From NCBI RefSeq assembly GCF_019711395.1, contig NZ_JAIGNL010000001.1, forward strand, positions 1 to 64,000: a DNA stretch of 64,000 nucleotides, read 5' to 3'. The notes beneath the pieces are model-generated. The model was given only the letters and a program-made list of their open reading frames with translations, ran no database searches and was not told where the DNA came from. Shown piece after piece: positions 54,275-63,395 of this stretch (positions are counted from its first letter, which is position 1; every line of letters starts with the position of its first letter). This DNA comes from Qipengyuania xiapuensis (GTDB taxonomy: Bacteria > Pseudomonadota > Alphaproteobacteria > Sphingomonadales > Sphingomonadaceae). Made by a program: the position numbers and the translations under genes.

Positions 54275-55080
54275 GCGGATTGATGGCAGGCAAGCGCGGC
54301 CTCATCATGGGTCTCGCCAACGACAAGTCGCTGGCCTGGGGGATTGCCAAGCAGCTGAAGGAACAGGGCGCGGAGATGGCGTTCTCCTACCAGGGCGAAG
54401 CGCTGAAGAAGCGCGTCGGCCCGCTCGCCGAACAGCTGGGCAGCGATTTCGTCTTCGAATGCGACGTGTCGGACATGGATGCGCTCGACAAGGCATTCGA
54501 TACGCTGAAGGAGCGCTGGGACACGATCGATTTCGTGGTCCACGCGATCGGCTTCTCCGACAAGAGCGAGCTGCGCGGCAAGTATGTCGACACCAGCCTC
54601 GACAACTTCCTGATGACGATGAACATCTCGGCCTACAGCCTCGTCGCGGTGGCCAAGCGCGCCCGCGAGATGATGCCGAACGGCGGCAGCATCCTGACGC
54701 TGACCTATTACGGCGCGGAAAAGGTCATCCCGCACTACAACGTCATGGGCGTGGCCAAGGCGGCGCTGGAAACCAGCGTACAGTACCTCGCCAACGATCT
54801 CGGCCCCGAGGGCATTCGCGTGAATGCGATCAGCGCGGGCCCGATCAAGACGCTCGCGGCCAGCGGCATCGGCGACTTCCGCTACATCTTGAAGTGGAAC
54901 GAGTACAACTCGCCGCTGCGTCGCAATGTCACGATCGAGGATGTCGGCGGCTCGGGCCTCTACTTCCTGTCCGATCTTTCCAGCGGCGTGACCGGCGAAA
55001 CGCATCACGTCGATGCGGGCTACCACGTGGTCGGCATGAAGCAGGAAGACGCGCCCGACATCGCACTCGACAAGGGCTGA
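54271..55080 (+). CDS. fabI: Enoyl-[acyl-carrier-protein] reductase (NADH)
   Basis: 269 residues. It reduces enoyl-ACP in the last step of each fatty-acid elongation cycle; triclosan target family. The cofactor loop is GLIMGLANDKSLAWGIA and the catalytic Tyr/Lys lie in TYYGAEKVIPHYNVMGVAKA. ATG 54271 overlaps the BrkB-type stop (ATGA). The active-site spacing is that of FabI rather than FabG. Confidence 0.95.
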   Translation: MSGLMAGKRGLIMGLANDKSLAWGIAKQLKEQGAEMAFSYQGEALKKRVGPLAEQLGSDFVFECDVSDMDALDKAFDTLKERWDTIDFVVHAIGFSDKSELRGKYVDTSLDNFLMTMNISAYSLVAVAKRAREMMPNGGSILTLTYYGAEKVIPHYNVMGVAKAALETSVQYLANDLGPEGIRVNAISAGPIKTLAASGIGDFRYILKWNEYNSPLRRNVTIEDVGGSGLYFLSDLSSGVTGETHHVDAGYHVVGMKQEDAPDIALDKG

Positions 55081-55099
55081 CGGCACAACGGGGGGTGAC

Positions 55100-56101
55100 T
55101 TGGCGAGAGTACTGGTAACAGGAGCCGCAGGCTTCATCGGCGCGGCGGTGGCAGAGCGGCTCTGCGCGCGCGGCGACGAGGTTCTCGGGATCGACAACCT
55201 CAACGATTATTACCAGGTCTCGCTGAAGCACGACCGCGTGGCGCATGTGCGCGAGGCGGCCCCCGATGCCTTCGCCTTCAAGCAAGTCGATTTCTCCGAC
55301 TGGGACGCGCTTTCCGCAGCGCTCGATGGCGAGGCGTTCGACAGCATCGTGCACCTCGGGGCGCAGGCGGGCGTTCGCTACAGCCTCGAGAACCCGCGCG
55401 CCTATGTCGAGGCGAACCTCATGGGGCATGTGAACATGCTCGAGATCGCCCGCCACCGCGAGAGCGCGCACATGGTCTATGCGAGCTCGTCATCGGTCTA
55501 TGGCGGCAACGACAAGCTGCCCTTCTCGGTCGAGGACCGCGCCGACCACCCCGTCTCGCTCTATGCCGCCACCAAGAAGGCGGACGAGCTGATGAGCGAG
55601 ACCTATGCCCATCTCTACCGCACGCCGCTCACGGGCCTGAGGTTTTTCACCGTCTACGGCCCATGGGGCCGGCCCGACATGGCGCTCTGGCTGTTCACCG
55701 ACGCGATCCTGTCCGGCAGGCCGATAAAGGTCTTCAACGAGGGCGAAATGTGGCGCGATTTCACCTTCATCGAAGATATCGTGAGCGGGGTGGTCGCCTG
55801 TCTCGACAAGCCTCCGGCAGATGACGGGACCGAAAAGGCAGGCGGCAGCGTCAAGCCGCATGCGCTCTACAATATCGGCAACCACCGCAGCGAGAAGCTG
55901 ACCCGCGTGATCGAGCTGATCGAACAGGCCTGCGGGAAGAAGGCGGAGGTCCAACTCATGCCGATGCAGCCCGGCGATGTCGAAAAGACCTATGCCGATA
56001 TCGACGCGATCCAGCGCGACATCGGCTACCAGCCGACCACGAGCATCGAACAGGGCATCCCGCAATTCGTCGAGTGGTACCGCGCGTACCACAAGGTCTA
56101 G
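55100..56101 (+). CDS. UDP-glucuronate 4-epimerase-like NAD-dependent epimerase
   Basis: 333 residues, extended SDR. It has TGAAGFIGAAVAERLCARG, the family-specific IDNLNDYYQVSLKHDRV and SSSVYGGNDKLPFSVED, with the catalytic YAATKKADELMSETYAHLYR and FTVYGPWGRPDMALWLF. These match bacterial UDP-glucuronate 4-epimerases making UDP-galacturonate for capsule or LPS. The start is TTG 55100, after GGGGGTGAC. It ends 3 bases before the convergent wecB. Confidence 0.88.
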   Translation: MARVLVTGAAGFIGAAVAERLCARGDEVLGIDNLNDYYQVSLKHDRVAHVREAAPDAFAFKQVDFSDWDALSAALDGEAFDSIVHLGAQAGVRYSLENPRAYVEANLMGHVNMLEIARHRESAHMVYASSSSVYGGNDKLPFSVEDRADHPVSLYAATKKADELMSETYAHLYRTPLTGLRFFTVYGPWGRPDMALWLFTDAILSGRPIKVFNEGEMWRDFTFIEDIVSGVVACLDKPPADDGTEKAGGSVKPHALYNIGNHRSEKLTRVIELIEQACGKKAEVQLMPMQPGDVEKTYADIDAIQRDIGYQPTTSIEQGIPQFVEWYRAYHKV

Positions 56102-56104
56102 GCG

Positions 56105-57226
56105 TCAGCCGGCGAGCAGCTCGCAGATTCGCTGCGCCGATTTTCCGTCGCCATAGGGGTTGTGCGCCCGCGCCATCGCGGCATGCGCGCGCGGATCGTC
56201 GAGCAGGCGCTCGGTTTCGCGAACGATCCTGTGCGGACAGGTGCCGACCAGCCGCGCCGTGCCCGCCGTCACGCCTTCGGGCCTCTCGGTGGTCTCGCGC
56301 ATGACCAGCACCGGCTTGCCCAGCGCGGGGGCTTCCTCCTGGACGCCGCCGCTGTCGGTGAGGACGATATGGCAGACCGAGAGCAGGCGGGCGAAATGCA
56401 GGTAGTCGAGCGGCTCGATCAGCGCGACATTGTCGAGGCCGCCGAGTTGCTCGTGCATGATGGCGCGGACTTCGGGATTGCGATGCATGGGGAAAATAAC
56501 CGCAGCATCATCCCGTGAGGCGACATGTCTAACCGCTTTGGCGATGTTTGCCATGCCCTGCCCAAGATTCTCGCGGCGATGACTGGTCAGGCCGATGATC
56601 CGCTTTCCGGCGAACCGCTGTTCGAGCTCGGTCATCCCGGAAACCAGCGAGGGTTCTGCATCCGTGCGCTGCGACACCCAGTGCAGCGCATCGATGACGG
56701 TATTGCCGGTCACGTGGATCGTCGCGGAAGGAATGTTTTCTCGCAGCAGAGCCTCGGCGCTCGTCCTCGTGGGCGCGCAGTGGAGGCTCGCGATCGCTCC
56801 AACCATGCGGCGGTTCGCCTCCTCGGGCCATGGCTGCGAGAGATCGCCGCTGCGCAGCCCCGCCTCGACATGGCAGACCGGTATCTGCCGGTAATGCGCG
56901 GCGAGCGCCGCGGCCATGACAGTGGTCGTATCGCCCTGCACCACCACCCAGTCTGGACATTCCTCGTCCAGCACCTTCCCGATGCCGGTCAGCGCACGCG
57001 CGGTCAGGTCGTCGAGCGACTGGCCTTCACGCATGAGGTCGAGATCATGGTCGGGGACGATGCCGGCAAGGCCAAGCACCTGGTCGAGCATCTCGCGGTG
57101 CTGGGCGGAAACGCAGACCCGCACTTCGAAGCGCGGATCGGCTTCAAGCGCATGGATCAGCGGGAACAGCTTGATCGCTTCGGGCCGCGTACCGAAGACA
57201 ACGAGAATGCGTGCGCCCGACCCCAT
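56105..57226 (-). CDS. wecB: UDP-N-acetylglucosamine 2-epimerase (non-hydrolysing)
   Basis: 373 residues, GT-B-like fold. It interconverts UDP-GlcNAc and UDP-ManNAc for surface polysaccharide. Landmarks are VFGTRPEAIKLFPLIHAL, VVQGDTTTVMAAALAAHY, CHVEAGLRSGD, GLTSHRRENLG and DSGGVQEEAPALGKPVLVMR with TERPEGVTAGTARLVG. It stands alone on the minus strand, convergent with the UDP-sugar epimerase gene. Confidence 0.94.
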   Translation of the reverse strand: MGSGARILVVFGTRPEAIKLFPLIHALEADPRFEVRVCVSAQHREMLDQVLGLAGIVPDHDLDLMREGQSLDDLTARALTGIGKVLDEECPDWVVVQGDTTTVMAAALAAHYRQIPVCHVEAGLRSGDLSQPWPEEANRRMVGAIASLHCAPTRTSAEALLRENIPSATIHVTGNTVIDALHWVSQRTDAEPSLVSGMTELEQRFAGKRIIGLTSHRRENLGQGMANIAKAVRHVASRDDAAVIFPMHRNPEVRAIMHEQLGGLDNVALIEPLDYLHFARLLSVCHIVLTDSGGVQEEAPALGKPVLVMRETTERPEGVTAGTARLVGTCPHRIVRETERLLDDPRAHAAMARAHNPYGDGKSAQRICELLAG

Positions 57227-57268
57227 GCGCGAGGTCTAACGCCAAACATCCTGAAATCAAACGGAAAT

Positions 57269-57862
57269 TCAGCCCTCCGGGTCGCCCGCGACGACTTCGG
57301 GTTCGGGCGTGGTCTCGGGCAGCGGCTCTTCTTCGCCGGCCTCGCCTGCACGCTCGCGCTCGAGGCGCTCCATGTAGGCCCGCTCGATCGATTCCACTTC
57401 GGCCTGGGTGCGCTCGGCTTCCTCGTCGATACCGGCAAGGCGCTCTTCGCGCTGGGCATTGATGATCTCGCTGAAGCGCACTTCGGAGGCGTTCTCGCGG
57501 TCGTCATAGGCTTTCGCGATCAGCTCCTGCGTACAGCCGGTGAAGCCGCCCGCACCGGTGGGCGAGCAGGACATGATGCCGCTCTTGCCGACCATCTCGA
57601 GGCGTTCGACACGCTCTGCCCAGGCCTGCGCCTGCGGACCGTCGGTGAAGCGCAGGGCCTCGGGAATGCGGTAGCGTTCGCTTTCCGCCTTGCGCGCGCA
57701 CACTACGATCGTGCCGTCGTCGCCCTGCGGGCATTCGTCGTCGCCGTAGACGATGACCATGTTGTAGCTGTCGTCGCCCGTCTCGACCGGGGTCTGCGCC
57801 TGTACGGGCGCGGCGATGGCTGCGGCTCCGAAGACGGAAAGGGCAATGAGGGACTTGGTCAT
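57269..57862 (-). CDS. Secreted hypothetical protein with paired-Cys motif
   Basis: 197 residues from ATG 57862; signal peptide ending near VQAQ (~23). After it comes VIVYGDDECPQGDDGTIVVC and ARKAESERYRIPEALRFTDG, a pattern I associate with small Sphingomonadales secreted proteins, with two further Cys later (MSCSPTGAGGFTGCTQEL). The C-terminal part is a charged helix followed by an acidic, proline-containing tail. Function unknown. Its gene stands between coq7 and wecB. Confidence 0.7.
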   Translation of the reverse strand: MTKSLIALSVFGAAAIAAPVQAQTPVETGDDSYNMVIVYGDDECPQGDDGTIVVCARKAESERYRIPEALRFTDGPQAQAWAERVERLEMVGKSGIMSCSPTGAGGFTGCTQELIAKAYDDRENASEVRFSEIINAQREERLAGIDEEAERTQAEVESIERAYMERLERERAGEAGEEEPLPETTPEPEVVAGDPEG

Positions 57863-57952
57863 GCTGGGCCTCGCAAATGGGTCGATGCGCATTTAGGCGC
57901 CTTGTCGGGTGAACTGTCAATGAAGCGCTTGGGCGCACCCCGCGCCTTCGCG

Positions 57953-58483
57953 TCAGATACGCTCGGAAATCTTGATCGCGGCCTTGCAGCCCAGGCGGAT
58001 GATGCCCGAGAGGAGCGGATAGGCGGGCGCGCGTTCGGCACCTGCCGCGAGCGCGGCATCGCGGTGCTCGCGCTCGTCCTCGCGGAATTCCTCGATCATG
58101 GCAGCGAGTTCGGGATCCTCGTTGGTCGCCTCGAGCTGGTCGAGCTGGTCCGAGTAGTGCTTGTCGATCTCGGTTTCGACCGCAGCGGTGCAGGCCATGG
58201 CAGCCTCGGGGCCGATCAGCGCGGTGGCCGCGCCGAGCGCGAATCCCGCCTTGTCCCAGAAGGGCTGGAGGGCGGTCGGACGCACGCCGCGGCGCGCCAT
58301 CAGCGCGTCGAACTTGGCCCGGTGTCCGGCTTCCTGTTCGGCCATCCCGGCAATTTCTGCCGAATCGGGTCCGCGGTCACCCATCACGGCGAGCTGACCG
58401 GCATAGATCCGCGTCGCGCCGAACTCGCCTGCCTGGTCGACGCGGATCATCCGGGCGATGTGGTCGGGAGTTTTCTTGGTCAT
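57953..58483 (-). CDS. coq7: Demethoxyubiquinone hydroxylase
   Basis: 176 residues, di-iron carboxylate protein that hydroxylates demethoxyubiquinone in ubiquinone synthesis, matching the ubiquinol-using bc1 operon. The iron ligands lie in QAGEFGATRIYAGQ, EQEAGHRAKFDAL, VETEIDKHYSDQL and EDEREHRDAAL. It follows dsbB by 10 bases. Confidence 0.94.
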   Translation of the reverse strand: MTKKTPDHIARMIRVDQAGEFGATRIYAGQLAVMGDRGPDSAEIAGMAEQEAGHRAKFDALMARRGVRPTALQPFWDKAGFALGAATALIGPEAAMACTAAVETEIDKHYSDQLDQLEATNEDPELAAMIEEFREDEREHRDAALAAGAERAPAYPLLSGIIRLGCKAAIKISERI

Positions 58484-58493
58484 TCTCGGGTCT

Positions 58494-58976
58494 CTATGCC
58501 TTCGCGGCGTCCTTGCGCAGCAGGTTGAAGATGACCAGCGCAGCGCCGGTCGAGATCAGGAAATTGAATCCCGCCAGACTAATGCCCAGGAACGTCCATG
58601 GTGCCTCGTCGCAGCGGATGACAGGCGCATTCATGATCGCATCGAGCGCGCTCTGGCCTTCGGCCGCCTGCGGGATGGCAGTGCAGGAGGTCAGCCCTTG
58701 CCACCAGTCGTATTCGACGCCAGCATGGAACAGGCCGATGAGCCCGGAGGTGAGGATGCCGCCCGCCGCAAGCGAAACCCACAGCCGCTTGGGCGCGAGG
58801 AAGAAGCCCATCAGTGCAAAGGCCAGCGCGGCGAAATGGGGCCAGCGCTGCCACCAGCACATTTCGCACGGATAGAGGTCGAAACCGTATTGCGACACAT
58901 AGGCGCCGGCCAGCAGGGCAGCGGGCACGGCAAGCGCGAGGCGCTGGGCCATTCGCAGTGAGGAAGTCTCTGTCAT
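58494..58976 (-). CDS. dsbB: Disulfide bond formation protein B
   Basis: 160 residues, four membrane helices. The quinone-linked Cys pair is in YPCEMCWWQRWPHF and the DsbA-facing Cys pair in LTSCTAIPQAAEG and VIRCDEAPW. It reoxidises DsbA and passes electrons to ubiquinone. I chose ATG 58976; the longer form would overlap ctpA. Confidence 0.9.
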   Translation of the reverse strand: MTETSSLRMAQRLALAVPAALLAGAYVSQYGFDLYPCEMCWWQRWPHFAALAFALMGFFLAPKRLWVSLAAGGILTSGLIGLFHAGVEYDWWQGLTSCTAIPQAAEGQSALDAIMNAPVIRCDEAPWTFLGISLAGFNFLISTGAALVIFNLLRKDAAKA

Positions 58977-58995
58977 TGCGCCCGAAGCGCTATCC

Positions 58996-60336
58996 TTACT
59001 TTGCGCGGCTGGCAACGGCGCTCGGCGTGGTCCGGCGCAGCGTTTCGATCGCGTAGTGCAGCTGGAAGTCCTCGATGCCCTGTTCCTCTAGCTCCTCGGC
59101 GGTCAGCTGGAAACGCGGATCGTCGCGCTGGTCGCGCTCCATGTCCTCGTCCTTGAGGCCGAGTTCGTTGACGAGGTGACCGCGAAGGTCGCTCTCGCGC
59201 ATGATGAACTTGCTGCGGCGGGCGAGGTCCGGATCGGACAGCTGCGGCACGTCGATATCGGGCTTGATGCCGCCTTCCTGCACCGAGTGGCCCGACGGCG
59301 TGTAGTAACGTGCCGTCGTCAGCTTCAGCGCGGCGTTGCGACCGAGCGGCAGGAGCGACTGGACGCTGCCCTTGCCGAAGCTGCGATTGCCCATGACGAC
59401 TGCGCGGCGATGATCCTGCAGCGCGCCGGCGACGATCTCGCTGGCCGAGGCCGAACCGGCGTCGATCAGCACGACGATAGGCAGGCCTTCGGCGATATCC
59501 CCGCGGAAGACGGTCTCTGCATCGTAAGCCACCGATTCGCCGCGGGCGCGGCCACGCTGGGTGACGATGCGACCTTCGGAGAGGAACAGGTCGGACAGCG
59601 CGACTGCCTCGTCGAGCGAGCCGCCCGGGTTCGAGCGCAGGTCGAGCACGAGGCCGTTGATGCGGCCGGTCGCCTTGGTCTGGAGGTCCTTCCACGCGGC
59701 GAAGACATCGCTGCCGACATCGCGCGAGAACTCGTTGACCATGATGTGGCCGATGTTGCCGTCCTTGAGTTCCCAGGTGACGGGTTCGAGTTCGATCACG
59801 CCGCGCGTCACGTCGACGTCGAACGGCTCGTCGCGGCCCGGACGGAATACCGTCAGGCGGATCGTCGTGCCTTCGCGGCCGCGCATGCGGGCGACGGCTT
59901 CGTCGAGTTCGAGGCCGTAGATGAGCTCGCCATCGAGGTGGGTGATGTAGTCGCCGGCCTTGATGCCGGCCTGGTCGGCCGGGCTGCCGCGGAAGGGCGA
60001 GATGATCTTCACCGCGCCGTCGTCGCTCACGACCGAGAGGCCGAGGCCAGAGTAATTGCCGTCGATCATCGTTTCGAGGCGCTGCAGGTCGCTGCCGTCG
60101 AGATAGCCGGAGTGGGGGTCGAGCGCGGCCAGCATGCCGTCGATCGCGCCATTGATCAGGACATCGTCCTCGACCGGTTCGACATAGCTCGCCTTCACCC
60201 GCTCGTAGACCGCAAAGAGCTTGCCGAATTCGGGGCCGGCATTGCCGTCGACACGGGCGAGGCCGGCCGTGGTTGCCGGGATCAGCGCCACCGCGGTAAC
60301 GAGTGCGGCCGAACGGGCGAGATTGGCGATCTTCAT
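58996..60336 (-). CDS. ctpA: Carboxy-terminal processing peptidase (S41)
   Basis: 446 residues from ATG 60336, with a signal peptide (~1-28). A PDZ domain follows, and the catalytic Ser/Lys dyad is in DAGSASASEIVAGAL and NRSFGKGSVQ. Such Ctp proteases degrade or trim envelope proteins and, in several bacteria, control peptidoglycan hydrolases. It lies downstream of the envC-like gene, a conserved proteobacterial pairing. Confidence 0.92.
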   Translation of the reverse strand: MKIANLARSAALVTAVALIPATTAGLARVDGNAGPEFGKLFAVYERVKASYVEPVEDDVLINGAIDGMLAALDPHSGYLDGSDLQRLETMIDGNYSGLGLSVVSDDGAVKIISPFRGSPADQAGIKAGDYITHLDGELIYGLELDEAVARMRGREGTTIRLTVFRPGRDEPFDVDVTRGVIELEPVTWELKDGNIGHIMVNEFSRDVGSDVFAAWKDLQTKATGRINGLVLDLRSNPGGSLDEAVALSDLFLSEGRIVTQRGRARGESVAYDAETVFRGDIAEGLPIVVLIDAGSASASEIVAGALQDHRRAVVMGNRSFGKGSVQSLLPLGRNAALKLTTARYYTPSGHSVQEGGIKPDIDVPQLSDPDLARRSKFIMRESDLRGHLVNELGLKDEDMERDQRDDPRFQLTAEELEEQGIEDFQLHYAIETLRRTTPSAVASRAK

Positions 60337-60467
60337 GCGGCGAATTCCTTCAGGGCTCTTCGTGCGCATTCTATAGCGCTGCTGGAGTGAATGGAAGATG
60401 ACCCTGTTTAGCGCGCAATTGCGAGGAAAATTCGACGAATGTCCCGATCGGGGGCGATAATCGCCCG

Positions 60468-61688
60468 CTAGCGCTGGAAATCGAGCGGATTGACCGGTCT
60501 TCCGTTGCGCCGCAGTTCGAAGGCGATGCGCGGGCGACCCCGGGTCGCGAGGCCCAGCGGCGAGCCTGCGGTCACGCTCTGGCCGACCTCCACGCTGACC
60601 TGCCCCAAGCCGGTCACGAGGCTGGTCCACTCGCCGTCATGTTCGAGGATCACGATGCGGCCGAAACCCTCATACGGGCCGGCAAAGGACACGCGGCCTG
60701 CTGCGGGCGAGACCACCTGCGCGCCGGGACGCGGCACGATGGCGAGACCCGATGCGCGTCCGCCCGAAGCGCCGGTCTCGCCGAAACCTTCGGCGACACG
60801 TCCGGAAACGGGGAGAAGGAAACGTTCCGGTGAGTTGCGCGACGTAGATGAACCAGATTGGCGAGGCGCGGCCACTGCCTGGCCATCCGTGGGGCGCGGG
60901 AGGGGGCCATCGAGTCCAGCAAGCCGCTGGCGCATGGCAGCATCGGACTCCAGACGGCCCACAAGCCCGTCTAGATCACGCGCCTGTTCGGCGAGTTCGA
61001 CCGCCAGTTCGGCCTCGCGATTGGCACCGCCAAGTGCCTGGCGCGCAAGGATTCTTTCCTGTTCCGCCCTCGCGATGACGTCACGACGCCGGCTTTCGAG
61101 GCGACTCTCCGCCTCGCGGCGGTCGGCGAGCACGCCCGCCCGCTCGATTTCGAGTGCGCGGGCGCGGTCGAGTTCGCCCCTGAGCGAAGCCGTGCGGGCG
61201 CGGACGACCGGGACAGTGCTCGCCAGCACGGCGCGGGTGTGGACGACATCGCGCAGCGATCCGGACTGCAGCGCCGAGAGCGCCAGCGGGCGGCTTGCCA
61301 TGGTCTGCAGCGCGCCGGTCAGCCGCGCGAGCGGTTCGCGCCGTTCCGCCAGCCGCGCATCGAGCGCCTTGCGCTGCTGTTCCACCAGCGACAGTTCGGC
61401 TTCGGCAGCCGCGATCGCCGCCTCGGCCTGCTGGACGCGCGCAGCTAGCGCCGCCGCCTCCTGCAGCGCCTGCTGCGCGGCTTCGCGCGATTGTGCCGCC
61501 TGGCCTTCGAGGCGTTCGGCACGGCTGCGCGCATTGCGTTGCTGCTGGCGGGCAATCTCGAGTGCCTCGCGCGCGTCCACCGCCTCTTCCGAAGTTAATG
61601 GGGTGGTCGAATGCTGCGCGACAAGTGCATGAAACCCAAAGGCAAGTGCGCCGCTGGCGGCAAGGCAGGCAAGGGCAGCGCGGGTCAT
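60468..61688 (-). CDS. envC: EnvC-like murein hydrolase activator (degenerate M23)
   Basis: 406 residues. A signal peptide is followed by two long coiled-coil blocks (~30-270, Ala/Arg/Glu-rich) and a C-terminal LytM-like domain (FLLPVSGRVAEGFGETG; then VSPAAGRVSFAGPYEGFGRI). The zinc motifs are lost: HxxxD is replaced within GRASGLAIVPR, and the HxH site reads RPRIAFELR. It is therefore probably non-enzymatic, activating amidases during division like EnvC. The degeneracy is typical for the family. Confidence 0.88.
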   Translation of the reverse strand: MTRAALACLAASGALAFGFHALVAQHSTTPLTSEEAVDAREALEIARQQQRNARSRAERLEGQAAQSREAAQQALQEAAALAARVQQAEAAIAAAEAELSLVEQQRKALDARLAERREPLARLTGALQTMASRPLALSALQSGSLRDVVHTRAVLASTVPVVRARTASLRGELDRARALEIERAGVLADRREAESRLESRRRDVIARAEQERILARQALGGANREAELAVELAEQARDLDGLVGRLESDAAMRQRLAGLDGPLPRPTDGQAVAAPRQSGSSTSRNSPERFLLPVSGRVAEGFGETGASGGRASGLAIVPRPGAQVVSPAAGRVSFAGPYEGFGRIVILEHDGEWTSLVTGLGQVSVEVGQSVTAGSPLGLATRGRPRIAFELRRNGRPVNPLDFQR

Positions 61689-61709
61689 GACGTCAGCATC
61701 CCTGCCGCA

Positions 61710-62132
61710 TTATCCGCTGCGATGATAGGGGTGACCGGCGATGATCGTCGTCGCGCGGTAGAGCTGTTCGGCCAGCATCGCGCGGGCCATGAGATGCGGC
61801 CATGTCGCCTTTCCGAAGGCGAGCAGCAGGTCGGCCTCGCGCCGTTCCTCCTCGCTATGGCCGTCGGCCGCGCCCAGCACGAAACGGCACTCGCGCATGC
61901 CGTCATCGCGCCAGCGCTCGAGCGTTTCGGCCAGCTTTTCCGAGGAGATGTCCTTGCCGCGCTCGTCGAGCAGCACGGTCTTGTAAGGCGTCTGTGGATC
62001 GGGAATGCGCCCGCCGGTCTCGGGCAATTCGGTGAATTTCACCGGCCAGGTCAGGCGCTTCTCGTATCGCGCAACCAGCTCCGCCTCCGGAGAACGGGCA
62101 ATCTTGCCGCGAGCGATGACGTGAAGAAGCAA
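61710..62132 (-). CDS. rlmH: 23S rRNA pseudouridine-1915 N3-methyltransferase
   Basis: 140 residues, SPOUT fold. It methylates pseudouridine 1915 in helix 69 on the assembled ribosome. It has VIARGKIARSPEAELVARYE, FVLGAADGHSEEERREAD and MLAEQLYRATTIIAGHPYHR. The start is TTG 62132 (an AGGGG site lies 7 bases upstream); TTG 62138 is the alternative, and the ATG-like extension upstream runs into the repeat. Confidence 0.92.
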   Translation of the reverse strand: MLLHVIARGKIARSPEAELVARYEKRLTWPVKFTELPETGGRIPDPQTPYKTVLLDERGKDISSEKLAETLERWRDDGMRECRFVLGAADGHSEEERREADLLLAFGKATWPHLMARAMLAEQLYRATTIIAGHPYHRSG

Positions 62133-62154
62133 GAGCAAACCCCTGAAACTCGAA

Positions 62155-62192
62155 GGTTCCTGGCCACGGCAGTCAAAGGGCGACTGCCCGCC
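62155..62192. repeat. Dispersed palindromic repeat, copy B
   Basis: This 38-base unit matches copy A at 20189-20226 in 34 positions. The core GGCAGTC / GACTGCC is a perfect 7-bp inverted repeat with a 7-base loop. It lies between rsfS and rlmH; more hairpins follow (CGACGCG...CGCGTCG, CTCGCGC...GCGCGAG) at 62202-62256. Confidence 0.75.
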
Positions 62193-62264
62193 CGCAGGTG
62201 CTCGACGCGAACCGCGTCGAAACAGCACCGAGGACGCTCGCGCGGAGGCGCGAGTGAAAGACGA

Positions 62265-62696
62265 TTACGCCGTGCCGGCCACCGGTGGAGCGTCGCCGAA
62301 CGCCCACATGCGCTCGAGATTGTAGAAGCTGCGCACTTCGGGGCGGAACAGGTGGACGACGATGTCGCCAGCGTCGAGCAGCACCCAGTCGGCCTGCGGC
62401 AGCCCTTCGAGCTTCACCGGGCCATAGCCCTCGTGCTTCAGCTTTTCGGCGAGTTTCTGTGCGATCGAGGCGACCTGGCGGGTCGAACGGCCCGAGGCGA
62501 TGACCATGTGGTCGGCGATCGAGCTTTTCCCGGCGAGGTCGATGGAAACCACCTCCTGCGCCTGGTCGTCGTCGAGCTGCGTGAGCACGAGGTCCAGCAG
62601 TTCGTCCTTCTTGGCGTCAGTCATTTTCACGACCTTCGCCGTATCGGCTCCGGCAGCAGCCGGATTTGTATGCGCCTGAGTCATAGGCGAGTGCAT
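62265..62696 (-). CDS. rsfS: Ribosome silencing factor
   Basis: 143 residues from ATG 62696 (62684 also possible). It binds ribosomal protein L14 and blocks subunit joining when nutrients are scarce. Family core: DLAGKSSIADHMVIASGRST, RQVASIAQKLAEKLK, VKLEGLPQADWVLLDAGDIV and VHLFRPEVRSFYNLERMW. It lies between nadD and rlmH, a conserved order. Confidence 0.92.
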   Translation of the reverse strand: MHSPMTQAHTNPAAAGADTAKVVKMTDAKKDELLDLVLTQLDDDQAQEVVSIDLAGKSSIADHMVIASGRSTRQVASIAQKLAEKLKHEGYGPVKLEGLPQADWVLLDAGDIVVHLFRPEVRSFYNLERMWAFGDAPPVAGTA

Positions 62697-62741
62697 TACT
62701 CCTGATTTTAGAGGCTTGGTGCATGAAACAATCAACGCGCA

Positions 62742-63395
62742 TCATGGCGTAGTCGTTTCCTCCCCTGAAGGAATGAGGTGGTGTGTCACCTGGTCTCGCG
62801 GGGAAAAACCGGCGTGGCGCGATGCCCAGTCGGGATCGGCGCGGCGGATGGCCGTGGCCGAACGCGGGTCGGGATCAAATCGCAATGTCACCAGTGCCGG
62901 TGCGCTCCATTCGCCCCTGTTCCGGAAGCTGGCGAGCGGCACGCGATAGCGCCGTAGCCAGGCCATCGCGGGGCTTGCGACAGCAGCGCCATCATAGCCG
63001 GGCCGCGCGATCACCGCAATCGGCATGCTTCGTGCGATCCCCCGCCAGTCGCGCCAGCGGTGGAACTGGGCGAGGTTGTCGGAGCCCATCAGCCAGGTGA
63101 AATCGTGCCGCGGGAAGCGCCTCTGGATCGCGCGCAGGGTTTCGACCGTGTAGCGCGTGCCGAGCTCGCGCTCGATCGCGGTGACCCGGATCGGCGCGCG
63201 CCGCGCCTGCATGATGGCGGAGGTGACGCGCGCGGCCAGGGGCGCCATGCCCGCCTTCGGCTTCAGGGGATTTCCGGGCGACACCAGCCACCAGACCTCG
63301 TCCAGCCCCAGCGCCTCGCGCGCAAACAGCGAGATCTTCCGGTGGCCGCCATGCGCCGGATTGAAGCTCCCGCCGAGCAGGCCGATCCGGCTCAT
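62742..63395 (-). CDS. nadD: Nicotinate-nucleotide adenylyltransferase
   Basis: 217 residues. It makes deamido-NAD from nicotinate mononucleotide and ATP. The nucleotidyltransferase motif is LLGGSFNPAHGGHRKISLFA, with WWLVSPGNPLK and FTWLMGSDNLAQFHRWRDW, and the second motif appears as ATAIRRADPDWAS near the C-terminus, where many relatives have ISSTxIR. First gene of the nadD-rsfS-rlmH-envC-ctpA run. Confidence 0.93.
   Translation of the reverse strand: MSRIGLLGGSFNPAHGGHRKISLFAREALGLDEVWWLVSPGNPLKPKAGMAPLAARVTSAIMQARRAPIRVTAIERELGTRYTVETLRAIQRRFPRHDFTWLMGSDNLAQFHRWRDWRGIARSMPIAVIARPGYDGAAVASPAMAWLRRYRVPLASFRNRGEWSAPALVTLRFDPDPRSATAIRRADPDWASRHAGFSPRDQVTHHLIPSGEETTTP

Noticed and set aside
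60468-61688. Active M23 endopeptidase
   Set aside because: The zinc-binding His residues are absent, so an activator role is more likely.
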